From assembly GCA_024637395.1 (NCBI GenBank), contig JAGXFG010000031.1, forward strand, positions 1-37,862: a DNA stretch of 37,862 nucleotides, read 5' to 3'. This DNA is from Burkholderiaceae bacterium (GTDB taxonomy: Bacteria > Pseudomonadota > Gammaproteobacteria > Burkholderiales > Burkholderiaceae_E). Below the pieces are notes generated by a model. It made no database searches, had not been told where the DNA came from, and saw only the letters and a list, made by a program, of their open reading frames with translations. The translations under genes were made by a program, and so were the position numbers. This document shows, piece by piece, positions 15,638 through 22,609 of the stretch (positions are counted from its first letter, which is position 1; each line of letters opens with the position of its first letter).

Positions 15638-16342
15638 TCAGGTCGCCAGCGATGATGGCAGCAGACGATCATATTCCTTCTTGATCACCGCGTAGCACTC
15701 GCAGGTGCGCCTTTCGAGACCTTGGCGGTCGAGTACCGTGATGTGGCCGCGACGGTAGCTGATCAGCCCGGCCTCCTGCAAATGACCAGCCGCTTCGGTG
15801 ACGCCTTCGCGGCGCACACCCAGCAGGCTGGCAATCAGCTCCTGTGTCATCACCAGTTCATTGGTCTTCATGCGGTCCAGGCTGAGCAACAGACAGCGGC
15901 AGAGTTGCTGATCCAGCGCATGGTGGCGATTGCACACCGCCGTCTGCGTCATCTGGGTCATCAAGGCCTGCGTGTAGCGCAGCAGCAGATGCATCACCGG
16001 GCCGGCGCGGTTGAATTCCTCCAGCATCAGGTCCGCCTTCAGCCGAAACCCCTGGCCAGCGCATTCCACGACGGCGCGGCTGGGCGTCGTCAGCCCGCCC
16101 ATGAACAGTGAAATCCCGACCAATCCCTCGTAGCCGACCATTGCAGTCTGGGACGAGGCGCCGTCTTCCATCAAGTACAAGAGCGACACGACGGCAGTGG
16201 TCGGAAAGTACACATGGCTCAAACTGGCGCCTGATTCGTAAAGCACCATACCCAGAGGCATGTCAATACGCTCCAAGTGTGGCAGCCAGTGCGCCCACTC
16301 TTCGGCGGGCAAGGCCTCAAACAACTGGTTTTCGCGTGGCAT
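15638..16342 (-). CDS. Crp/Fnr-family transcriptional regulator (paralogue 1)
   Basis: The 234-residue protein has an N-terminal cyclic-nucleotide-binding-like beta-roll (GMVLYESGASLSHVYFPTTA at about 31-50), a dimerisation helix and a C-terminal winged helix-turn-helix (MTQELIASLLGVRREGVTEA at 165-184). The Arg-Glu pair of the Crp recognition helix is kept (RRE). The Fnr four-cysteine iron-sulphur cluster is absent. I prefer the ATG at 16342; a TTG start at 16381 would add residues encoded by a hexanucleotide repeat. It is a clear paralogue of the regulator at 21452, with an almost identical DNA-binding domain. Its own promoter region lies upstream of 16342, beyond a terminator-like hairpin. 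Confidence 0.85.
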   Translation of the reverse strand: MPRENQLFEALPAEEWAHWLPHLERIDMPLGMVLYESGASLSHVYFPTTAVVSLLYLMEDGASSQTAMVGYEGLVGISLFMGGLTTPSRAVVECAGQGFRLKADLMLEEFNRAGPVMHLLLRYTQALMTQMTQTAVCNRHHALDQQLCRCLLLSLDRMKTNELVMTQELIASLLGVRREGVTEAAGHLQEAGLISYRRGHITVLDRQGLERRTCECYAVIKKEYDRLLPSSLAT

Positions 16343-16357
16343 GGCCGTCAAGAGTAT

Positions 16358-16380
16358 GTCCAGGTCCAGGTCCAGGTCCA
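16358..16380. repeat. Hexanucleotide tandem repeat (GTCCAG) at the 5' end of Crp/Fnr gene 1
   Basis: There are 3.8 perfect copies of GTCCAG. On the minus strand it reads GGACCT repeats, 16 bases upstream of the preferred ATG. If translation starts at the TTG at 16381, it encodes Asp-Leu repeats (DLDLDLD). Copy-number change would alter leader length or the N-terminus without changing frame. Confidence 0.8.
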
Positions 16381-16446
16381 AATCGGACCGGCTCCGCCTT
16401 TCACAATAACACTATCCAACCAGGCTTGCCGCCATCGATAACGAAT

Positions 16447-16468
16447 AAGCGGCCCCGCAGGGCCGCTT
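16447..16468 (-). terminator. Hairpin terminator after the crystallin-like gene
   Basis: AAGCGGCCC (16447-16455) and GGGCCGCTT (16460-16468) form a perfect 9-base stem with a CGCA loop, 23 bases beyond the stop of the crystallin-like gene. On the minus strand it is followed by ATTCGTTAT, a weak U-tract; on the plus strand by TGTCTT. It insulates the next gene, Crp/Fnr gene 1. Confidence 0.6.
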
Positions 16469-16490
16469 TGTCTTGCCAGTCCCTGGCCGC

Positions 16491-17303
16491 CTACTGGCGC
16501 GGCTCGCCCCGACGATTGACCGAAACGGTCTTTCCCGGAGGCGAGGTCATTTGCACGCGATGCTCGACGCCACGGTGAACGTAGGTCACGTCCCAATATT
16601 GCGGTGGCCCGCTGGGCGTCGTTTCACAGCGGCGCACGTCGCGGGTGCCGCCATTGCTGTCGCTCTGGCCGGCCTTGGAGCCGATCACGGCACCGGCCAT
16701 GACCCCGCCCGCCGTGGCAATGTCCTTGCCCGTGCCGCCGCCCACCTGATGGCCCAGGATGCCGCCAATGAGCGCGCCTGCAATGGCGCCGCCCACGTTC
16801 GGATCTTCGCGACCCTGGTCAGCCACATGCTGGCGCTCGGTCCAGCAGCGTTCGTTCGGTGGCCCCAGCACGGCATGCACCGAGGTTACGCGTGCCTCGT
16901 ACAGCCGTTCGTTGTGACGGCGCCGATAGTCGTGCGCGGGCTGGGGCGCGGGCGCCTGGGCCACGAACGTGCCATTGGAGTCCAGCGGCCAGGTCGAGGA
17001 AACGCGATTGTCCAGGCCCAACTCGCGCAACGAACCATAGTTGCCACGTTGCAGCACCCGGCACTTTCCGGCCAAGGCCGCGTCCTGGCAGACCACCCAG
17101 GCGCCGTCGCGCACGACCACCGATGAGGCGCGGTCGTTGAATCCGATGCGTCGAAAATCTTCGACTTGTTGGCTCGAGGTAAACGAGCGTCCGTCAAAGT
17201 TCTCCCGCTCATAGAAGGATATCTGCGCCATCGCCTGTGTGGCCAGGGCGACTGCGGATAGAGCCAGTAGCGGTTTCAGTTTTAGTTTCAGTTTCAGTTT
17301 CAT
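16491..17303 (-). CDS. Secreted beta/gamma-crystallin-like protein with a glycine-zipper segment
   Basis: The 270-residue product has a signal peptide whose basic n-region is a Lys-Leu repeat (MKLKLKLKLK), cleaved near ATQAMA. The mature N-terminal part reads ISFYERENFDGRSFTSSQQV, then FNDRASSVVVRDGAWVVC and GNYGSLRELGLDNRVSS, which is the Greek-key pattern of beta/gamma-crystallins. A Gly-zipper stretch follows (GGAIAGALIGGILGHQVGGG, then IATAGGVMAGAVIG), like the 2TM glycine-zipper of SlyB/Rickettsia 17-kDa proteins. A C-terminal part with RRCETTPSGPPQYWDVTY ends the protein. Likely periplasmic or outer-membrane. GGAG is 8 bases upstream. It lies 53 bases after the response regulator gene, so it may be part of that operon. 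Confidence 0.78.
   Translation of the reverse strand: MKLKLKLKLKPLLALSAVALATQAMAQISFYERENFDGRSFTSSQQVEDFRRIGFNDRASSVVVRDGAWVVCQDAALAGKCRVLQRGNYGSLRELGLDNRVSSTWPLDSNGTFVAQAPAPQPAHDYRRRHNERLYEARVTSVHAVLGPPNERCWTERQHVADQGREDPNVGGAIAGALIGGILGHQVGGGTGKDIATAGGVMAGAVIGSKAGQSDSNGGTRDVRRCETTPSGPPQYWDVTYVHRGVEHRVQMTSPPGKTVSVNRRGEPRQ
17273..17302. repeat. Hexanucleotide tandem repeat at the start of the crystallin-like gene
   Basis: There are five copies of GTTTCA (one reads GTTTTA), ending inside the start codon. On the minus strand it encodes the Lys-Leu repeats of the signal peptide n-region. Expansion or contraction would lengthen or shorten the positively charged n-region in KL steps without a frameshift. 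Confidence 0.85.
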
Positions 17304-17356
17304 AGATAACTCCAAGGTGAAACGACAGCCGACTCCACTGGGAGGCTGATTAGGGT

Positions 17357-18196
17357 TCAATTGCCCTTGGCCCGGACGATGCGGCCAGTGATGTCCGACC
17401 CTATCCCGCGATAGCCGACGAAGCCGCAGCCCGAATCGAACATGGGCTCACCGCTGACCTGCAGATACTGCAGCTTGCCATCGGCACCAGTGCGGCTGTA
17501 GACAAAATCAACAAAGGGGCGGCGGGCCGCGATATTGGCGAGCAACTGTGCGCGTTCGGCCGCATTCCACTGGCCCGTCGAATCCGCCGGTAACGCACCC
17601 GCGAGGTTCTTCGTTTCGATGCCCAGCATTTCGTAGACCGGGCCCGAGGTCTCGGTGAAATTACCCTCAGCGTCCTGCTCCCAATACCAGTCCGATGACA
17701 GTTGGGTGAAGCTCTTGAAGCGTTCCTCGCTCACGCGCAACTCGGCCGTACGCTCGAGCACTGTTTGCTCGAGCCGCTTGTTGTGCTCGTCGAGCTTTCG
17801 ATACAGCAGCCGCACTTCGAGCATGTTGTGGATGCGGGTAAGGACCTCAATCAGTTCGAAGGGCTTGCTGACAAAATCCTTGGCTCCCGCCTGCAGCGCG
17901 CGCAGCTTATGAGCTGGCTGCGCGGTGATCACCAGCACCGGCAGATAGCCAGCGGTCTCGATCTCTTTCAGGCCTTTCATGACCTCGAAGCCATCCATTA
18001 CCGGCATTTGCAGATCGAGCAGGATCAAATCAAAGCGCTGCTCTTGATGCAGCGCGCAGACTGCCTGCGGATTCGTCGTCGACGCGATACGCCGGTAACC
18101 GGCTTCGGCCAACATTCTCTCGAGCAGATCAACGTTCGCCTCCTGATCGTCGACGACCAGAATGCTGGCGTTCAGGATTTCGGACGTTTCAAGCAT
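17357..18196 (-). CDS. Response regulator with a C-terminal PAS domain
   Basis: The 279-residue protein begins with a receiver domain: acidic pair DD at 16-17, phosphorylated Asp61 (LILLDLQMP), Thr91 and Lys111 (SKPFE). A coiled linker follows (RLLYRKLDEHNKRLEQTVLE, 134-153), then a PAS domain from about 158 (SEERFKSFTQLSSDWYWEQD) to the PAC-like end GFVGYRGIGSDITGR. There is no GGDEF, EAL, HTH or kinase output; the protein stops where such a domain often follows. The ATG at 18196 has AAGGAAG upstream. It sits 30 bases after the hybrid kinase gene and is presumably its partner. Output would have to be through protein contact, or the gene has lost its output domain. Confidence 0.83.
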   Translation of the reverse strand: MLETSEILNASILVVDDQEANVDLLERMLAEAGYRRIASTTNPQAVCALHQEQRFDLILLDLQMPVMDGFEVMKGLKEIETAGYLPVLVITAQPAHKLRALQAGAKDFVSKPFELIEVLTRIHNMLEVRLLYRKLDEHNKRLEQTVLERTAELRVSEERFKSFTQLSSDWYWEQDAEGNFTETSGPVYEMLGIETKNLAGALPADSTGQWNAAERAQLLANIAARRPFVDFVYSRTGADGKLQYLQVSGEPMFDSGCGFVGYRGIGSDITGRIVRAKGN

Positions 18197-18226
18197 GTCT
18201 CTTCCTTTGGGTCATACGACTCTTCT

Positions 18227-21200
18227 TCAGTCGCTGTGAATCAATGCGTCTGGTTCGCCTGAGGGGCGATCCTGAGCCGCTTGAAGCAGGGCGGCGTCAA
18301 GCACCTCCATTAATTCGTCAACCATGATGGGTTTCGTCAGGTACCTGAAAAACCCCGCCGTCAGCGCCTTTTCGAGGTCACGCGGCATGGCATTGGCCGA
18401 CACCGCGATGACCGGCATATGGGCGGTCGCCGGATCGCGACGCAACATGGCCAGGGCGCCATAACCGTTGATCACGGGCAGATTGATGTCCATCAGAATC
18501 ACGTCCGGCTGAAAGGTGCGCGCCAACTGCACACCGAGTTTCCCATCAATGGCTGTCAACAATCTCAAATCGCTGCGCCGGGCAATCAGGTGCTCGACCA
18601 GATTCAGATTGGCCTGGTTGTCCTCGACATAGAGCAGCGTGCGTTGCGCGGCATCGGCGGCATTGGCGGCATTGGCGGCATCATGATCGTCGCTGTCCAG
18701 AGCGGACTCGGCACCGTAATCGTTCGCCAACCCGGGCCTTCCGGATGCTTCGAGATCTATCCAGAAAACACTGCCGCTGCCCAGCTCGGAACTCACACCG
18801 ATGCTGCCGCCCATCAATTCCACCAATTGCTTGGTGACAATCAGGCCAATTCCAGTGCCTTGCTCAGCGCCCGACTCCTGCCCCAGGCGATTGAAGGGCT
18901 GAAACAGTTCGTCAATCTGCTCGGGTGCCAAGCCGTCACCGGTATCCTGAACGCTGATGCGCACTCGCCCGCCGAGCATCTTGCAGTCGATACTGACGAC
19001 GCCACCAGCCCGGTTGTACTTGATCGCATTCGACATCAGATTGATGAACACCTGCTTGAGCCGCATGTGATCGGCACGAACAAAGAAGCAACCATCGACC
19101 GCCAGCAGCATGACCTGTACGCCGCGCTTCTGTGCCTCCGGCGCAATCATGCTCTGGCATTCGCGCAGCACGGCCGAGACCGAAATCGACTCCAGCGACA
19201 TCACCACTTTGCCGGACTCAATCACCGCCAAATCGAGTATTTCGTTGATCAGTCGCAGCAAGTACCATCCGCTCCGCAAGATCTGGTCGATGGACTTTTG
19301 CTGCCGCTCTGATGGCGGAGGATTCTCGGAGGCCATCAACTGCGCGAATCCGAGCACCGCATTCAGCGGCGAGCGCAATTCATGGCTCATGTTCGACAAG
19401 AACTCCGACTTCGCCATATTGGCCTTCTCAGAGCTGGCCCTGGCCAGTTCAAGTGCCTCGTTGGTCTCCTGCAACCGATGTTCGAATTGCGCCCGCTCGG
19501 TGATATCACGAGCCGCTGCGAAAACGCCCTGCAACGTGCGGTCGCGATCATGCAGAGTCGTCGCGTTATAGGACACCACGGTTTCCCTGCCGTCGGTGGC
19601 GCGGGCCGTCAACTCGTAATCGGTCACCTTGCCTTCGCGCAGCACGCGGGCAATGGCTTCTTCGGCGCGCTCGGGGTCGGTGAAGAATTTCCTGGCCGGC
19701 GCGCCGATCAGTTCATCACGCGTGCACCCGGTCAGCAAGGACATTTGCTGATTGACGTCGCTGATGATGCCTCGCAAATCGGTAGTCATGATCGCGTCGC
19801 TGTTCGATTCGATCAGCGAGCGGGTGTAGAACTGTTGGTCGCGCAAGCGTTGATCGAGCTTCATGCGCTCATCTTCGATCTGCTTGCGCGCGGTGTTGTC
19901 GGTGCCGATCAGCAAGTAGCCGATGATGGTGTTATGCGCATCGCGCAGCGCTGTCACCGACACGACCGCCGGAAAACTGCTGCCGTCCTTGCGAATATAG
20001 GTCAGCTCGTAGATGTCTTCAATGCCGCGTGAGGCCTTGAACACCAGCGCCTCGAATCCCGGCGTGATCTGAGTCTCAAATTCAGCGCTTAGTTCCCGGG
20101 CGCGCGCGATGATTTCCTGCGAATCGGAGATCTCGGCCGGCGTGACCTTGTTCATCACATCGTCGGCCTCGTAGCCGAGCATGCGTTCGGCGCCGACGTT
20201 GAAGATCTGGATGACGCCCTTGGCGTCGGTGGCAATGCTGGAGAAGTTGGCGCTGTTGAAGATCGCGCTCTGCAAGGCGCCTGCCTTGAGCAGCTCTTCT
20301 TCGGCCCGCCTGCGGGCGGTGTTGTCGGTGCCGATCAACAGGTAACCGATGATGGTGTTCTGGGCATCGCGCAGTGCAGTGACCGACACCACGGCCGGGA
20401 GGCGGGTGCCGTCCTTGCGGGTATAGGTCAGCTCATAAATATCCTCAATGCCGCGGGATGCCTTGAATATCAGCGCTTCGAATCCTGGCGCGATCGTTGC
20501 GTTCAATTCCTCACTCAAGCTCGCCGCTCGCACGATGATTTCCTGCGGGTCTGAAATGTCGGCCGGTGTGATCTTGTCGACCACGTCTGCTGCCACATAG
20601 CCCAGCATGTTTTCTGCGCCAACATTGAAGATCTGGATCACGCCCTTGGCATCGGTGGCGATACACGAAAAATTGGCGCTGTTGAAAATTGCATCCTGCA
20701 AAGCACCGGTCTTCAGCAATATCTCCCTCAGCGCCTGTGACTTCTCTTCAATCGCCAGACGCATGCGCAAATTGTTGCGCACCCATACTCCGGCCGCTGG
20801 CAGCAAAAATATCAGTACGGCGAGCCCGGTCAAGACGATGCTGATGTTGAATGACTCCTCATTCTGACGACGCTCAACGTGCGCCAGTTCAACATTCTTC
20901 GCCTGCTCGAGCAGAGCATGCATCTGTGCCTCCGCCGCGCGGCCATCGTCGAACTCTCTGCGGGCAGCCTCGAAGCCTTCTGCATCAAAAGACTTTTGAG
21001 TCTCCTCGAAAATTCGTATGCGTGTTTCGGTGGCAGCGCGCAGATCCTGTATCACTCTATTCTGTACAGGATTCCCAAAAGTCATCGCAGCGAATTTGTT
21101 GTTCACCGCCCGCAGTTCCTGAATGCCAACATCTCTCTGCTCCAGGAAGCCACTTTCACGGGTCAGAAAGAATCCCCATTGCGCGCGAATCGTTCGCTCC

Positions 21201-21382
21201 AATGCCGAGTCAAGCTGCTCGATCTTCAGAATCACTTCTTGGGCATGGTCGACGGTCTTGCGAACGTCAGACGGCACCAGGAGGTTCCAGACGATGATGC
21301 CGAGCAACAGCACGACCGCCGTTGCACCTATAGTGACAAGCCACATCAACCACTCAATCGGCTTTGCTTTCAGTTTCCACAT
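18227..21382 (-). CDS. Hybrid sensor histidine kinase (CHASE3-like, three PAS domains, receiver)
   Basis: The 1,051-residue membrane kinase has two transmembrane segments (about 9-36 and 180-201) enclosing a CHASE3-like helical sensor domain. Two nearly duplicate PAS domains (226-357 and 368-499) and a third PAS (about 515-630) follow. HisKA has His667 in SHELRSP, and the ATPase has the N-box (Asn785), DTGDG (813-817) and GTGIG (842-846). After an Ala/Asn repeat linker comes a receiver domain with Asp965 (LMDINLP) and Lys1017. I count from the ATG at 21382 (MWKLKAK); a TTG at 21406 would add eight residues, and neither start has a strong ribosome-binding site. It lies between Crp/Fnr gene 2 (69 bases upstream) and the response regulator (30 bases downstream). 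The sensed signal is unknown. Confidence 0.88.
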   Translation of the reverse strand: MWKLKAKPIEWLMWLVTIGATAVVLLLGIIVWNLLVPSDVRKTVDHAQEVILKIEQLDSALERTIRAQWGFFLTRESGFLEQRDVGIQELRAVNNKFAAMTFGNPVQNRVIQDLRAATETRIRIFEETQKSFDAEGFEAARREFDDGRAAEAQMHALLEQAKNVELAHVERRQNEESFNISIVLTGLAVLIFLLPAAGVWVRNNLRMRLAIEEKSQALREILLKTGALQDAIFNSANFSCIATDAKGVIQIFNVGAENMLGYVAADVVDKITPADISDPQEIIVRAASLSEELNATIAPGFEALIFKASRGIEDIYELTYTRKDGTRLPAVVSVTALRDAQNTIIGYLLIGTDNTARRRAEEELLKAGALQSAIFNSANFSSIATDAKGVIQIFNVGAERMLGYEADDVMNKVTPAEISDSQEIIARARELSAEFETQITPGFEALVFKASRGIEDIYELTYIRKDGSSFPAVVSVTALRDAHNTIIGYLLIGTDNTARKQIEDERMKLDQRLRDQQFYTRSLIESNSDAIMTTDLRGIISDVNQQMSLLTGCTRDELIGAPARKFFTDPERAEEAIARVLREGKVTDYELTARATDGRETVVSYNATTLHDRDRTLQGVFAAARDITERAQFEHRLQETNEALELARASSEKANMAKSEFLSNMSHELRSPLNAVLGFAQLMASENPPPSERQQKSIDQILRSGWYLLRLINEILDLAVIESGKVVMSLESISVSAVLRECQSMIAPEAQKRGVQVMLLAVDGCFFVRADHMRLKQVFINLMSNAIKYNRAGGVVSIDCKMLGGRVRISVQDTGDGLAPEQIDELFQPFNRLGQESGAEQGTGIGLIVTKQLVELMGGSIGVSSELGSGSVFWIDLEASGRPGLANDYGAESALDSDDHDAANAANAADAAQRTLLYVEDNQANLNLVEHLIARRSDLRLLTAIDGKLGVQLARTFQPDVILMDINLPVINGYGALAMLRRDPATAHMPVIAVSANAMPRDLEKALTAGFFRYLTKPIMVDELMEVLDAALLQAAQDRPSGEPDALIHSD
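18651..18680. repeat. Nine-base tandem repeat in the kinase-receiver linker
   Basis: There are about 3.3 copies of GCATYGGCG. On the minus strand it encodes the linker AANAANAADAA between the ATPase and receiver domains. The repeat keeps frame, so copy number would tune linker length. Confidence 0.75.
19886..20707 (-). repeat. Internal tandem duplication of a PAS module in the kinase
   Basis: Residues 226-357 (DNA 20312-20707) and 368-499 (DNA 19886-20281) align without gaps at an offset of 142 residues. They differ at about 25 of 132 positions, i.e. about 81% identity by my count. Long identical runs include ATDAKGVIQIFNVGAE, FKASRGIEDIYELTY and NTIIGYLLIGTDNTAR. The most variable stretch is the middle (about 280-302). 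Confidence 0.85.
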
Positions 21383-21451
21383 GGGCTGGCATTCATCAGG
21401 TGACAAAGAACATCGGCGTGGGTTCAGTTACGCGCGGGCAGACGACGGGCT

Positions 21452-22195
21452 TCATCGCTGGCGCACATCGGACAGCAAACGTGCGACTTCCTTCTTCACG
21501 ACGGAATAGCATTCGCAGACATGCCGCTCCAGTCCGTTGCGTTCAAGTACGGTGATATGGCCGCGGCGATAGCGGATGTATCCAAGGTCCTGCAACTTGC
21601 CGGCGGCTTCGGTCACGCCTTCACGCCTGACGCCCAACATATTGGCGATCAGTTCCTGGGTCATCGTCAATTCATTCGAAGGCATGCGATCCAGCGTCAT
21701 CAATAGCCAACGGCATAATTGCTGGTCCACTGAATGATGGCGATTGCAGGCGGCGGTCTGCGACATTTGCGTCATCAGGGCCTGGGTATAGCGCAGCAAC
21801 AAACTCAGTACCGGTCCGGCACGATTGAATTCTTCAAGCAAGAGCTCGCCATTGAGCCGGTAGCCGTGACCTCCCGTTTGCACCACGGCGCGGCTGGGTG
21901 TGGTGGCTCCGCCCATGAACAGCGAGACGCCCAATACGCCCTCGTTGCCGACACCGGCCATTTCACAAGACCCACCGTTTTCGAACACGTAGTGCAGCGA
22001 GATGATCGAGGTGGTCGGAAAATAGGCGTGCTGCAACTTGCCGCCGGACTCGTAGAGCACGTCGCCAAGCAGCATGGGAACCCATTCAAGATGCGGCGCC
22101 AGACGATCGAATTCAGCGTCAAGCAAAGCCGCCAGCAGGTGATTCTGGCTCGGGCCGTGTGCCCCTGTCAGGACAGAGTTGATGTTTCCAGTCAT
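21452..22195 (-). CDS. Crp/Fnr-family transcriptional regulator (paralogue 2)
   Basis: The 247-residue protein has the same layout as the regulator at 15638: cyclic-nucleotide-binding-like roll (GDVLYESGGKLQHAYFPTTS at 44-63), a shared block FMGGATTPSRAVVQ, EEFNRAGPV and RYTQALMTQMSQTAACNRHH, then HTH MTQELIANMLGVRREGVTEA at 178-197. It has no Fnr cysteine cluster. It is the first gene of a probable minus-strand unit with the hybrid kinase, response regulator and crystallin-like gene. The two paralogues bracket that unit, and their helix-turn-helix regions are near identical, so they probably recognise the same or overlapping DNA sites. Confidence 0.87.
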   Translation of the reverse strand: MTGNINSVLTGAHGPSQNHLLAALLDAEFDRLAPHLEWVPMLLGDVLYESGGKLQHAYFPTTSIISLHYVFENGGSCEMAGVGNEGVLGVSLFMGGATTPSRAVVQTGGHGYRLNGELLLEEFNRAGPVLSLLLRYTQALMTQMSQTAACNRHHSVDQQLCRWLLMTLDRMPSNELTMTQELIANMLGVRREGVTEAAGKLQDLGYIRYRRGHITVLERNGLERHVCECYSVVKKEVARLLSDVRQR

Positions 22196-22222
22196 GCGCG
22201 AGGCAGCCCGAGCCGGGGGCTC

Positions 22223-22435
22223 TTACTTCACTTTGTCGCCAATGACACCGCCGACCACCGCTCCGCCGACCGTTCCGACCGCGCTTCCGCCGGTAAGGAC
22301 TGATCCGACAACGGCACCAGCGCCAGCGCCGACAGCGGTGTTCTGCTCGTTGCGGGACATGCCGGCACAAGCGCTCAGGCTGAGCAACATGGTCACGGCC
22401 AGCGCGTTGACTGCAAATCTGTTCATCTTGTTCAT
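22223..22435 (-). CDS. Small glycine-zipper lipoprotein (OsmB-like)
   Basis: The 70-residue product is a lipoprotein: MNKMNRF, a hydrophobic stretch and the lipobox LSAC (Cys at 23). Nearly the whole mature part is a glycine zipper (GAGAGAVVGSVLTGG, then VGTVGGAVVGGVIGDKVK), as in OsmB-type envelope proteins. The ATG at 22435 has AAGG about 8 bases upstream; the open frame upstream of it is not part of the gene. It lies 27 bases before Crp/Fnr gene 2 on the same strand. Its upstream region holds copy 2 of the CTGTGCGCYAG motif. Confidence 0.8.
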   Translation of the reverse strand: MNKMNRFAVNALAVTMLLSLSACAGMSRNEQNTAVGAGAGAVVGSVLTGGSAVGTVGGAVVGGVIGDKVK

Positions 22436-22503
22436 TCGGATACCTTTTCGGAAATACATCAGGTTGATGTGTCGGAATCCGTCAGACCGCAATATCGGTA
22501 TCA

Positions 22504-22569
22504 CTGGCGCGACAGACAACAAGACCAAGGTAGCCCTGCCCTTAACCGCCGTCTGTGCGCCAGCACACA
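22504..22569. promoter_or_regulatory. Copy 2 of the CTGTGCGCYAG motif, within an inverted arrangement
   Basis: The core CTGTGCGCCAG is at 22553-22563, 118 bases upstream of the lipoprotein start. It is part of a 16-base near-palindrome TGTGCGCCAGCACACA (22554-22569; TGTGCGC against GCACACA, one mismatch). A related inverted copy CTGGCGCGACAGAC (22504-22517) pairs with GTCTGTGCGCCAG (22551-22563) apart from one bulged base. It may be an operator pair or an RNA hairpin with a 33-base loop in the gap after the AI-2E gene. Confidence 0.45.
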
Positions 22570-22609
22570 CGCGCGGATAATCCGCCAGCAAGAGCATTGC
22601 GACCCCAAC

